This document shows, piece after piece, positions 51,647-63,968 of a stretch of 64,000 nucleotides of DNA (position 1 is its first letter; the number at the start of each line of letters is the position of its first letter). Under the pieces are notes generated by a model, which searched no databases, was not told where the DNA came from, and was given only the letters and a program-made list of their open reading frames with translations. Position numbers and translations under genes: made by a program. Origin of the DNA: Aulostomus chinensis (lineage: Eukaryota; Chordata; Actinopteri; Syngnathiformes; Aulostomidae); assembly GCA_037954235.1 (NCBI GenBank), contig JBBMOA010000022.1:4043001-4107000 (forward strand), written 5' to 3'.

Positions 51647-52000
51647 CTCTCCTCCGGTCTTCCTCGGTGTGTATCCTGCGTGTGTGTGTGGGAGGGTGCG
51701 CGCGTTTATTTTGGGAGCCCCGGTGGTTACGGTCCGACACCGCGCAGTCTGGAAGCAATCTGGTGCGGCTTCGGCCAGGAGAGAGAGACACACACACACA
51801 CACAGATACCCAGCCCCCCCCCCCCCTCACCCCCTTTCTCCCTCTCTACCCCCCTCACCTCGACACACAGATACGCGCACGCGTAAACACACACTTTCTC
51901 CCCATCCTCCAGTTTGCATGTTTTTTGCTCACATTTATTAACCCCACACGCGAGGAGAGAAACAAATATATAAATATATATATGTAATAAATAAAAAGCT
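50404..52000 (-). promoter_or_regulatory. pou2f2: likely 5' UTR/promoter region of pou2f2
   Basis: This lies directly upstream of exon 1 in the direction of transcription. It is richer in CpG than most of the window and carries two (CT)n tracts (51378-51404 and 51610-51643), which read as (GA)n on the sense strand, plus an interrupted CA/CG array at 50707-50778. No convincing TATA box was seen on the minus strand, so a CpG-type dispersed start is more likely. Transcription start not determinable from sequence alone. Confidence 0.45.
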
Positions 52001-53953
52001 GAATTATTTTTTTAAATGTGATTCATTCCTCAGTGTTGAGCATCTCACACACCTTCAACACACTCTCTGACCACCGCAATAATCCCGCACAAGACAAGCG
52101 CTGATCCATCCGATTGATCTTCTGATTACTTCATTATAATGAAGCCAATAATCACATCATCGCCGGCCTCCGAGAAATCGATCGCCTCTTCACAATGTGC
52201 GGACATGAATTCAAGGGGGGGAGGGGGGGGGGGGCTTTGATGTATATTTCAGCAGGTGGATCTCTCTCTCTCTGTCTGTCTGTCTCTCTCTCATATAGAT
52301 TTACGTGGGTCCATCCTACGCAAGGTCACCTGCAACCAATATTATTTTTGCAGGCAGAAGCGAATAATCAAAGCCTGGGAGCCACGGCTGTTAAATTAGT
52401 AATTATTTGGGGGGGGGGGGGGGGGGCTGCCCATGTGTGCGTAAAATGTCAGTTGAACTGAATCTAAATGTGTTTTTTTTCCCTTCCAATTAAGGTTTTT
52501 GCTGAAGATGTTTCACCCACCCTGCCAGACCCACCTTTCCCCAAACCTGCTGTGCATTTACACTCCAGATTATCACCAACATGGATTTTCTTAAATAGAA
52601 AAATCCATACGCTAAATATCGCAGTCAATAAAAGAAAATCGACCAGATCACACTCCTCTGGCTCCTTCCCTGTATACACTTCGAGGTGGGACTGAGGTGT
52701 TAATAAGTTATCGATCAATTATGGTCCTCATATATGGAAAGGCCTCAGGTTGTAATGTCTATGCAGGGGAGAGGAAGGAAAAGTCAAATATTGGAGATAA
52801 AACATCACCAGGGGCGTCCTGATCCGCTGCTTTTACTATCAATAGTATAGTTTTACTGCTACTGATAGGCTACTAATCATGTTAAACCCTCTAGTAGCAA
52901 TAAAAGGCCTACCTCAAACTGCAAGTTACTTAAAAAAACAACAACAACAACAACAACTTCTGTTTCAATTGCACCTGCTGCAAGGACCGAATAAGTCCTG
53001 CAGGAATGAGTCCTCAAATGTGGAAGTAAGTTAGCACTGCCAACCGGCTAGCTCCCATTTCTCCAAGTCAACGGGATTTTTGGAACGGTCTGTGGTTGAC
53101 ACTAGCTGGAGATACTTTCACGTTTCTCCAGTATGAAATGTTACAGCGTTTCTCGAGAATTTTTACGATTCTTTTAAAAATGGCAGTTTCTTCCTCTCGG
53201 CTAAGTGAGCACGGGTTGTGGAGAACCTGAAACATTCTCACGCCGAGCATGTAACAGGAGGAGGAGGAGGCGTGATGACGTGGATCTGCAAGCCCTGCAG
53301 CACAAACACGTCGATGGATATTCTGTCATTTTGAATGCTCAGAAGACCACGTCATGGTGCAATGAGAGAGACTGAAAGAGTAGATCTGCAGCGAAAAAAG
53401 AGAGAGACATTCATGCTCACTGTAGCAACTCCCATTAATTGCAGTTGGCATTTGGTCAATGGCAAATGCTAACTTTCATGTTGGCCTACAAAGATATGTA
53501 GTCTCTACTTTACTCTGTCATAGAGGGATGACGTCGACACACCATCTATTTTACAAGGGTGCATTTAGGTTTTGATCTCCATGAAGACACATAATACCTG
53601 GCCCCATAAACCCGCATGCTCCAGGGTCTGTTCTGGGTCCCAGGTTCTCTGGCCTTTCTTAAAGATTCCCGCTGCAGTGTTTGATGACATCAATGTACAG
53701 ACGTATCCCAAAAGGAGGCCTCCCCCGATAAAATAAACCCAGCTCCCCACTCCCCACTGACAGATGACATCCACGTGTCCGAGTCAGCAGGAGGAGAAGC
53801 CGTATAAAAGAAGCGACCGGTTGTCCCTCACGAGCCCCCCTCTCCAGATAAGGGAGCGCGCAGAGGAGCCCCGATCCAAACTCCTTCCAGACAAAAGCAA
53901 TTATTTCTTGTAGAATATAGTGTGTTTTGTGCGTTCATTGCAGGAGGGGAGGG

Positions 53954-53995
<42 letters not shown>

Positions 53996-54758
53996 ATTTG
54001 AAGGAGAGGTGAAGAATATGGCGCACGGTGGGCCTCATCAATAGCAATATGTCCTTTTTCCCTTCTGAAATATCCTTTTATAACTCGTCTGCAACCTGCT
54101 GCTGTGGCTGCTTTGTCTGACTCGGTCGGCTTACAGGCCATCGTGGACTTCTGATCACAAACACATGAGGGGCAGGAGGATAAAAGGAAGCTAAAATGGA
54201 TTCTCCCTGTTACCTTTCAAAACCGCAACTGCTGTTTCTGAGCACAGTCCAGAAAATAAATGGCTTCACTATGAATATATGTGATGTTATGTTTGCAATA
54301 GGTTTAGAATGAGATGAACGACCACGATGTTCTTCAGAGGAGACTGTCTCCTGTAAATGGGGCCGTAAATCTCAGTTTTCGACTGTGTACCAAGTCTAAG
54401 GCTATCATCGTAATATCAAATAGCATTTCTGTCACAGCAGGCTTGACTTTTTCTGCCTAAGACACATGAAAATTCAAGTTTTGGGTTTTTTTTTTGAGTT
54501 AGTGACTGCTTCCTTTTCAGTCCAAGCAGATTTAGATGCGAATGCTCTGCATCCGTCTACAGTATGTTGGTGTGAAACAGCTCAATGTTAAATGGCACTG
54601 TCACGTTGACAAACGAGCTGTTTGAATTAAATTCTCCCTCATCAATAATGAGGGGAGGGGTTGCAATCAATACTGGCTTACACTGTAGCCTTACACACAC
54701 GCTACTAGATAGTGAGAATCATTACCTCCCTGTAACATTGGACTTAACACTATAAAAT

Positions 54759-54810
<52 letters not shown>

Positions 54811-55285
54811 GAGCAATTACACTGCAGTAGTACATAAACACACCGCTTATGAGTTTCAAAGCTCTTAAACAAAAATCTGTCAACTGAAATAGATTCTTAT
54901 TTAATGTTATTAGGGATAGAGACTGGCGCAGCGATGAGTACTAAAACAGGGAAGTACACGATAAGTTAGCATGGTTGAATGTCCCAGTTAAAGTTAGTGG
55001 TTCCCACCAGCTCGAGATAGTTTAATGTGTTGTTCTGTGGAAATCGTGGAAATATGGAACGAAGCTCCTTGTTTTGATGTCGAAGGCCATCTCACTGCAC
55101 TGACTATGTGCTATCGGTCTTCAAAGTTTACCCCCCCCCCCCCAATCAAAAATCCAAATCTCTTTGGCTTTTAGTTGCGCAAAGTAATGGTGATGCTAAC
55201 TTCTGGGTAGGATGATAAAAGTGCGGTATCACTGCAGCACTCTGTGTCTTTGAGAGTCACAGATTCCTCCTAAAGAGACAATTAG
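52001..55285. other. upstream flank of pou2f2, no gene seen
   Basis: Holds a G18 run at 52409-52426, (AAC)n near 52939-52957, (GT)n at 53956-53994, (CA)n at 54762-54809 and C13 at 55131-55143. A good TATA-like word TATAAAAG on the plus strand at 53803-53810 has no assigned transcript. AT-rich unique-looking sequence lies at about 52080-52200 and 52350-52408. Confidence 0.5.
53803..53810 (+). promoter_or_regulatory. orphan TATA-box-like site
   Basis: TATAAAAG lies in a locally GC-rich setting (GTATAAAAGAAGCGACCGG), with GC-rich sequence at the distance where a start site would be expected. It points away from pou2f2. No exon was recognised downstream, so this may be chance. Confidence 0.25.
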
Positions 55286-55750
55286 TCATTGGTATCTTGT
55301 GTGAACTCCATTTGCCTCATGCGCCACACTGCATGGCATCGAACTGATCAACGGCAGCATAAAGTAGGACATTGGTGGGAGCTGAAACATGCTCTTCTAT
55401 ACGCCCGTCAAAAGCCCCAAACACGCTCAATGGTGAGTACGCAGGCCAAGGAAGAACTAGGACATTTTCAGCTTGGAGGAATTGTGTTCCGATTCTTACA
55501 ACATGAGGTCATGCTCCGTCACACTGATGAAACATGAGGTGCTGCTGCTAGATGAATGGTACAACAATGGGCCTAAGGATTTCCCCATGATACCTCTGTG
55601 CGTTCAAACTGCCATGCGGGCGGCCCGAATAATATTCCTGTCCATATCCACACCTCACTGTCAAGGCACTGACCTGACACCATACGTGCTGTCTGAGCTG
55701 AAAACCTGAACCTGATTTATCAGCAGAGGATGAGGGAACCAACAACCATC
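55286..55750 (-). pseudogene. Tc1-type transposase pseudogene, C-terminal part
   Basis: Tc1-family transposases are DDE enzymes that cut and paste DNA between inverted repeats at TA sites. The minus strand reads SLNAQRYHGEILRPIVVPFI, then a stop. After a further in-frame stop come PHVVRIGTQFLQAENVLVLP and WPAYSP, and in a shifted frame HEANGVHTRYQ and a terminal stop at 55288-55286. These are hallmark Tc1 C-terminal blocks. The region after AYSP, where the family carries the catalytic Glu (SPDMSPIEH-like), is deleted. The copy is dead: at least two stops, a frameshift and a lost catalytic residue. Sequence up to about 55934 may be more of the same element. Terminal inverted repeats were not located. 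Confidence 0.85.
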
Positions 55751-56183
55751 AACGCTGAGCTTCATCATCTGTCCTTGTGGCTGCCATCTGATGATCCCAC
55801 AGGTGGTCTGATGTGGTGGTCCTGGGTCGGTGTGGACTCATGTCTGTAGTTGTGACACCTCTCCAAAAGAAGAAGCAGGGAGAAGATTTATATCGGAAAT
55901 TTAAACGCCTGTCATACCTCATTTCTACATGCATTTCACCCCTGGAAGGTGCAATATCTTAGCCTGGAAGTAGAAGATAATTTTGTTTGTTGCCTGGCAT
56001 CTTAACCTGGTATATGGAACACTAGGTAGTTGTTTAGCTCACTTGTAGCCTGTTGGCTTCTTTTTGCTACCAAACTGTCCACAGTCTATCCAAAATCAAG
56101 GGGCAAATAGCCGACCAAAAATAAAAGCAAGGTAGAGCTCTGCAAACACATTGGAGGTTAGGAAATGAATGGACTTCCAGCTG

Positions 56184-56560
56184 CCCCCCCCCCCCCCCAA
56201 CTGTATATCGGCAAGTCCCACTAACAAGCTGTCCGGTTGTTGGACTAACCCCCTGCCTCTCTGGGGAGCAACACATGCTTCCTCCGTCACATGTGGAGTC
56301 GTCAGCTGCATCATTCCACCTGACATTGAAGAGTTTGATGAGGAAGGCGTAGCATGGGGAGGATCATGCTAGTTCCCCAAGTTCCTCTCTCTCCTAGAAG
56401 GCAACCCAATCAATCAGAGGGGGATCCAGAGTAGCCGTCAGAACACACACCCTCATCCGGCTTTCCAACCCCAGACTATTCAACACCCAACCAAGCGGGA
56501 ACCAAACCACAGGCCCCCATGTTGGTAGGCATCACAATAGCCTGCTGCATGACCTGGATC
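56184..56560 (-). repeat. tRNA-derived SINE, copy 1, near full length
   Basis: The SINE is in minus orientation: its tRNA-like head is at the right (ending near CCTGCTGCATGACCTGGAT on the plus strand) and its C/T-rich tail at the left, next to C15. Modules CATGCTTCCTCCGTCACATG and TGGAGTCGTCAGCTGC, GTAGCATGGGGAGGATCATG and CATCCGGCTTTCCAACCCC recur in the copy at 59329-59660. The order matches a teleost SINE family I recall. Short ORFs overlapping it are artefacts. Confidence 0.75.
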
Positions 56561-57704
56561 TCCCTCACAGCACCTGTAGTAGAGATGGATTTTCCGGACA
56601 AAGGAAAGCCCAAATCAAAGTGTCACCTTCAAGTATTTTTTGTTCATTCTAGTCTGGTGGTTTTCCTAATAAAGACAAAGTCTCCTGAACACACAAATAC
56701 ATCTAAACCTAAATAAACATAAGCACACACGCACATTATTGTTAGCTTCTGACATTTTATCTATTTCTAGCATCTCTCTCATTCTGTGTCGGCGTCTCTC
56801 TCCCCTTCCTCTTGCAGCCTGACTAAGTAATCAATGCTGACAGAATGTCAATAGGTTGGTCCGGACCCTGCCAATAGCTCTCCTACATATCCATTATTCC
56901 TCTTAAGGCCACGGAGGACAAACACAGAAAAGAGTAAAACATGATGCTGTCAATACGCCACCTTGATACGATCATGGGAGCAGATCAATGCTCTTGCTTA
57001 CAGCTCATGAGCTCGCCTCCACCTCAAGCGTGCTGGAAATCAGTTAGTGTGAAAATCGGTTTGTGAATACACTTTTACTCCCGCTGGATGTCTTCCTGCG
57101 TTCTTATCTTCATAGGATGGAGATTTTCTTTTATTTCACGCATAATTTTATTCCAACTTTGAAGATATTTTTCCTCCCGTGAATTTAACCAATGTCACAC
57201 ATGTTCTGCATCCTGGATTGGTAGTAATGGATTTAAGATGTAAAACGCACAACAGCGCTGAAGTAAGGGGGGTGGGGTGTAATTTCTGCTATCGGCTTTA
57301 CACACAATCATGTACTCCACACATGTGTACACACATTCATGTGCCGGTGCAGATAAATTTACACTTAAGAGTTCAAGCACACACATAAAATCCAAGAAAG
57401 CAACACACTCATGCAAGATACATGCAAACACTCTGTAACATGCATGGATGCATGTCTCAACACAGCCGCTGGTTCTTGAGCTCACAGAGACCTAAACAGC
57501 TTAGCTTGGCACAAATGCAGCATCAAGTCTTGAGGTAAAGCCAATGACATGGATGGAGCTTTCCAGTCCACGCGGACTGGAGTGTGCGTTTGTGTCTACA
57601 TGTGAGCGTCCATATATGTGTCCGTTGAAGATGTGGGGCTGTGAGAGCCTTAAACACAGAGAGGATCAGACCCAGATCTCCTGGACACCGTGGAATACGA
57701 TCAG

Positions 57705-57766
<62 letters not shown>

Positions 57767-59328
57767 CGTGTGCAAAAAATTCTACAAAACACAATAGTAA
57801 GGTGTTTCCAAGTATTCTCTCACAGGCTATGCTCACTAAAAATCTTGTAGTCAAAAGATCCTGTCAGCTCAATAATATCTATTTTGTATGTTTGACATAA
57901 CTAAAATTATTTGCTTTGTATTTAATGTGTTTTCTCAATTTAATTGGGGGCCAACTGGGTAAACACAAAAATTAACATTAAACTAATGAAGCTAAGAATT
58001 CGAATTAAACCCCTGTGTTATCAATGTCCTGCACACATGTTGTGGTCATTCAGCAACCAATATTTAGCTCCAAGCTAATGATTACTAACAACAACAAAAC
58101 TGTGCAAAAATGTTTTTTTACAAGCTCCCGAACACAACATCTGGTACAATCCACTGCTACTTCATTCATCTGTACACTCAGGACTGCACTAACATTTTGA
58201 TGTGAGCTCAACTCACTGACACTGAACTACGCTATTTAACAAAAGAGCCAAACTTGAGGGGTTGAAACAATGGAGACGCACTGATTTGATTTGTTTTTAA
58301 TGTGGAAAAGCAACACACAACACTGTGCTTCCATCTCACTTTACCTCAGACAGATTCAAGTTTTCATTCTCATCATTACTAAACAAAGTGAGCTCATTTC
58401 TACAGATTTATGAGCAAAATGTGTCGTTTCACAAGCCTGGACGACCACGTTTCTGTATCTGCCCCTCATGGTAAGCCTTAGTTGATGATAATGAATGCGA
58501 TCTGTCAGCTGCGTCACAACTGCAGATTGCAAAAACCCAAATGGTTCCCTGACTAAATGTCTTCACCTGAACCCCCCCCCCCCCGCTGCCTTCAAAATTG
58601 TGATTTACTTACACAACTGTTCTAATCTAATTTCTTGTACTACATAAACATCATCGACAAAACGCTACAATCTTCTCTATCTTCAGCCCATTTCTACCTG
58701 CCTGCCTCTCCATCTTTCACTCACTTGACTGCTTCCACACACAAACATACCCCCCCCCCACACACACACACACATACACACACAGTCAGTCGGTGTGGCG
58801 TTCATGGAGAGAAAGAGGGAGATAGACACAGAGTGTGTGTGGGTAGATTTAGAAGCAGGGATCAATGAGAAATGTAGAAATCAATGCACTTAGCAGTGGG
58901 AAATCAATGGGGCCTAATCGGGATGCCAATGGCACAAGTAAAAACAATTAAGAAGGAAGAAAAATGTTTAACCACCCCCAGCCCACCCCGACGCTTACAC
59001 AGAGGCTGAAGAGAGATGAAGGGAGCGCAGGGAGGGAGGAAAAAGAGGGATGAAACAATCTTACAATTGATGTTGGGGAGGCAGAGAGGAAGACAACGGG
59101 GTCATGTGGATGGTCTTATGGATCAGCAGAACGTGATGCGTTTACCATGTAAATGACCTGTAGAGCTAAAGTTTGAACCATCAGCTCATGTAGCAGCTTA
59201 GTCAGCACACTTTAGAGTCCAGGTGTCTCAGGATGGTCTGTGACAAAAACAGAGGGACCCGCTGTATCAGGTGGCAGGACGGGGGACTGACCTATCAGTA
59301 ACAGGTGAACAAGCAAATAGATGAAACG
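56561..59328. other. intergenic sequence with (TG)n
   Basis: Contains (TG)28 at 57709-57764, C13 at 58572-58584 and a C/CA stretch near 58750-58785. No gene or exon was recognised. Confidence 0.55.
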
Positions 59329-59660
59329 GTTCGGCAAATTCATGTCACCGAGCTGTGACGGCATTGGATACTGGAAGTCCCCTGATAACCACACGCTTCC
59401 TCCGTCACACGTGGAGTCTTCAGCTGTATCACTTGACCTGACAGTGAGAACGTCCATCAGGGGACAACGTAGCACATGAGAGGTTCATGGTGTTCCCCCC
59501 AGTTCCCCTCCCCCCTTATGCAGTGACCCTCATCTGGCTTTGCAACAGCAGACATGGCCAGTTATGTTTACACTACCAAACTCGAGGTAGTACAGGGAAC
59601 CAAACCAACGGCCCCTGTGTTGGTAAGCAACACGATAAACTCTTGCTCTACCTGGGCGCT
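59329..59660 (-). repeat. tRNA-derived SINE, copy 2
   Basis: Same orientation and module order as the 56.2 kb copy: CACGCTTCCTCCGTCACACG, TGGAGTCTTCAGCTG, CATCTGGCTTTGCAACAGCA and GGAACCAAACCAACGGCCCC. On the minus strand the head reads CAGGTAGAGCAAGAG (A-box region), then CCGTTGGTTTGGTTCCC (B-box region). More diverged than copy 1 and lacking much of the tail. Confidence 0.75.
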
Positions 59661-61756
59661 ACTGTGGGTTTTTGAAGGCAACCAAAAACTTTTAAAGAAA
59701 ATTAACATCTGAAATGGTAAAGAAATATGTAACCATGTCATCCCTAAAAGTTTAAACCAAACCAAGAGGATAAAGTTGGTTTGAGCACGGACTAACTCAC
59801 TGATTATCATCCTACTTATCGATTTTCAAGCCACATCGGGGGTCAGTGTGGGAACATGCGAAGGAAGGTAGTACAAACTGTCTCTCCCTAAGAGACCCCA
59901 AGGCAGGTGAAATCTCTGAGGCAGATGCCAGGACAGGTGGGAGTTTGCATCTCAAACTTTACTTTACCCTAAGTTGAGAAGAAGACCTCGGGTATTCAAA
60001 ACTGCAACTCACTCCGACTGTGGTGCAGCAGTTAATGCTGGAGGTTAAGGTGTGAGAAAATCAAAATTGGGCAAAAAGCAGAGATTCTAAGTTACAAAAC
60101 CATGCACTCTCCGGCTGAACCGATACACCCCAACAGTTTGAGTTTGCAAGAGTTTCTACCACAATAGACACCTTTTGGCTACAGGCTTTCATTATTATTC
60201 CAACACCCACTAAGTTGGTACCAGTTTTGTTGAATCCACCAAACCCTGCCTTCCCCTTTCCACCTGAATGCACTAGACCGCTACACCTTGGGTAACCTCT
60301 GTAAACAGATTCTGCATATAAATCCAGAATCTGTAGGCAAGAGAGAAAATGAAGGGACAGGGAAGCTTCTGGCTTCTGTCAGGAGAGCGGGCCTTGGTTG
60401 CATCCATGTAAACGGTCAGTGGAGAATGCAAATGAGACAGAACACACTAGCTGCAGTTGCAGCAGTTTTTTAACTGTTAAATGAGTGTAAACTAGCTACT
60501 TTTGACACAATCTGCTCAAATACGTCATCTTTCAACTCCGTGCAAACGTCCCAAGTTACTATACAGACTGTAAACGATGAGCCGCCGACAGAACAAGGAA
60601 GTCTTTGACTGGATATCGGAACATTGAAATACTGGCCCTTGCTCCAAGAGGCTAAGTTGTCAGACATAGCCTCCGGGTTCCAAGATTACAGCTTGGGTGG
60701 TGTGGCCGTATGAAGATATAGACTGTCTAAGCCCATGGATGCAGGAACCACCACCACATACCTGTGAGCTGCACTTTCAGTTGTGAAAGAAAGGGCTATT
60801 CTGGATAAAGAGGCTCCAATCTCTATGTATTCATAATTTTTAGGGTGTCTTAACATGATCTGATGCAATACACCTCGCTTGTCACGAAGCATCACTCCTG
60901 ACATCACACTCATCAGGGAAAAAACAGAAGAACTAATCCACCATGATAAGGTGGCCGTTACCGGATGGAAGTCTGTTATCATATTTTGGGCTTAAAGTAA
61001 TTCTATGACAGCAGGCAAACGTGAAAGTTTTATTCCTGGCATAAAGCAGTGGCTGTCTTGAGTTCTTGTCAGTTACAGTGGATTCCTGCAATGACAAGCT
61101 CTTTTCTTCTGTGAAATGTGACACCATCAGCATGTAACTGACAATTTAAACTGCCCACAGCTACTTCCTGTGTGAAGAATGAAAACTACAAATGTTTTAC
61201 CAGCTGTCAAGTCTATAGCAGGAGAGGGTGGTTTTTTTTGATACTCAGTAGATTTTTGGGTGGGGTATCACTGACAGAGATGAGAGAATATAGACGTATT
61301 GGCAGTAGAAGAGACTGAGAGAAGCAGTTTTGTTAGATGCCTTCACAACATCTGCCAATACAAATCCTTCACTCAACAAAATCTGACTGATGAAATGATT
61401 CCACAACATGACACAAGTATACCCAATGGCATTCCAGCCGCGAATGGTAAGAGGTGAGCTGGAGAATCTGAAACTGAAAATGGGACTGTGGTTAGGTTTG
61501 GCGTGTGTGTATCATAGGGTTGTGGTGATGGGGTTGATCTGGGGCCAATCAATAGCGGCAGGCTCTCTTACGACCCCTGAGGTCCTCCTGGCTTGGCTTC
61601 CAGGCTGGAAATCAATGGACCGGCCCAATAACTCAGGATGGTGTGTGGATTAGTGAACTGTCAACTAATCAGAGAGTTACTGAATCTGACACCACAGCTA
61701 TTAACCTATCGATATGACACTTGGCACTGACACACACTCACACATGTGGAGATTAT

Positions 61757-61787
<31 letters not shown>

Positions 61788-61800
61788 ATATATACATATG

Positions 61801-61874
<74 letters not shown>

Positions 61875-63864
61875 ATGTCAAAGTATATTTCCATCCACGT
61901 TTTGCACATTTACTCTGTTTTGTAAAAAGGTCAAAGCTACCTTGAATTAGTGTTCTTTTTCCCCACAGAATTTGCTTTTCTACTGTGATAATTCACATTC
62001 ATGTGCAAATTGAAACATTCATGAAAACCCGACATGACAAATGACAAATATCACAACTTATGAATCATTCATCAGTAAATGCAGTGCTGTCCCACAGAGT
62101 TCTTTTTTATCCCCCTTCGGTCTTGGTGAATCCAGGAAACGCAACCCTACTTGTTACGTGACGCTTCTCCGTTTACAAACTGTCAAATGTATCATCCAGT
62201 CTAATCCAAGACTTCTCTTTCCAGGCATATGATCAATACTTCAAAAACACAAAGAATAGAAGCTGAACTGTTTTAGTTGGGTAGTTTTTTGCTCTAATAA
62301 AAGTGTTTGTGTTGGAAGTGAGCGTACGAATAGATGACGAAGGCTTGGGTTGTACTGGACACTGCATTGGAGTTGTATGAAAAAAACTAAACTTACGGTG
62401 GGATAAAACAGAAAGCTACAAGCTTGGTTAGAGGCTGGGGTGTTTTTTTTCCCCTTTAAATATCTATTAGTAAAAATCTAAACATATCTGACAAAAGAAA
62501 TGAACAACAGCAGTTTAAAACATTAAAGTGCTGGTTTGTCCAATCTGGGCTATCGTAGACACAAAATGGCGGACCTGCTTCAAATGTAGATATTAAGGGC
62601 TCCTTCTGCCAAAATATCCTTCCATTTTCTACACACTGCACCTTTGAAGACATGATCTGTCCTCAGGCTGAGGCACCTTTACATTTTGATTCATCTCTAC
62701 TCTCTACAGAGGATTACTTCAGAGGTTTAAGCCGGGACACTATCCTGGTTCAGACTAACTCTTTTGTCCACAATTCATATCCAGATTTCTTTCCAATATG
62801 TAGACATTCTGATCTTTTAATATTCTTATGTTCCTCTAGTGTGGAACTACATACAAGATTACTCTGTGTCAAGGGTGCTGGTTCGTTTTACATTATTCTC
62901 CTCTATTCTTTTGTCCCTTTGTACCTATTTTTTGGAGCAAATGGAGATTATTTTGGGGGGTAATACCATTGAAACTGCTCTGAAATAACTTGACTTGGCA
63001 TGTGCCTATACAAGGCTCCACAAAAGGCTCCAGGAATACTATTCAGTAATGGGGTGAAGCAAGGGAAGAAGCAGGACAAAAAGCTTGTGTGTGTGAGTGA
63101 GTGTGAGTGTGTGTGTGTGTGTGTGTGTTACAAGAGCAGTTGAAATGAGGGAGGAGAGAGAACAAAATCACCTGAGAGAAAATAAGACAGCTAGCGAGAA
63201 GGAGAAAAAAGGATGAATGGGCAGCAGAGAAACTATAATTTCACAAGAGAAGAGGCCCAATTGTTTAAATCCTTCAAAATGAACACGTTCATAAAAATTA
63301 ATCCATCAAGTGATGGTGGAGATTGTCAAGGGAAATATTCATCCTCTTTTCTATATTACAATCTAGGTAATAGAGATGATTTATATCAGGATTTGACAAG
63401 TGCTTTCTAGGCTAAAAGAAGAGAGGTAAACACTATAAAAGGCAAAGAATTAAATTTTTTTTAAAAAAATCAGGAAATGAGGCAATGAGGGAAAGTGATG
63501 GTGCTCATTCTGCTGTCCACGATTAGAGCTGGAGGAGGAAGTGACAGAGCAAAGCTAAAAGCAAGAGGAATGGAGGCAGGTCACAAAATTGCAGCTAACT
63601 AGAGAGAGGAGATGGAGGAGGCGGGTGAAGGAGGTAGTGGTGGAAGGGTTCATGGGCCTCCCACAAAGTCCGGATTAGGAAACATATGCAGTGGAGTAGT
63701 GAGGGATTAGGGGGTGAAGGAGAGCTGGAAGAAGGAAAAGAATGTTTCTGGGGAGGAGAGGAGGGAGTGAAGGGGAGGGATGGACGCACAAATGCTCGGC
63801 CAGGCGTATTTCCACCCTGCTTTCATCCTCCATCCCCTTCCCTCGCTCCCTCCCACTCACTCAC
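59661..63864. other. intergenic sequence, no gene seen
   Basis: Holds an ATGCAAAT octamer at 60426-60433, (CA)n at 61763-61785, (CA)n/(TA)n at 61801-61871, (GT)n at 63085-63129 and a purine-rich stretch from about 63480 to 63790. No recognisable coding exon. Confidence 0.5.
61801..61871. repeat. (CA)7-(TA)29 microsatellite
   Basis: A short (CA)n passes directly into about 58 bp of pure (TA)n, preceded by a separate (CA)n at 61763-61785. Every ORF across it is an artefact. Confidence 0.95.
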
Positions 63865-63968
63865 CTTCATCTCTGAACCTCTGGGGTAACAAGATTGGTG
63901 CAGCAGGACTCTGAGACGAGGCAGGGCGCCGTTTGCTGATGACATCTGGCTTCTGGTTGCAATTATTT
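63865..63968 (-). CDS. candidate exon of unknown gene, or an upstream pou2f2 exon
   Basis: Acceptor TTCTTGTGATTACAG precedes 63968 and the strong donor GAAG|GTGAGTGAG follows 63865, bounding 104 nt. Two frames are open throughout. One reads NQKPDVISKRRPASSQSP and ends PQRFRDE with one extra base (phase 1). The other reads MSSANGALPRLRVLLHQSCY and ends in phase 0. The phase-1 frame would splice in frame to pou2f2 exon 2, giving RFRDE-DIRMSK. No family was recognised. A neighbouring gene on the same strand is equally possible (DEDD2 lies beside POU2F2 in human), but no death-effector motif is visible. Confidence 0.35.

Noticed and set aside
51558..51941. Overlapping ORFs near the promoter
   Set aside because: Generated by CT, CA and C-run repeats in the presumed 5' region.
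56169..56372. 67-codon ORF over the SINE
   Set aside because: Falls inside SINE copy 1 and has no protein similarity.
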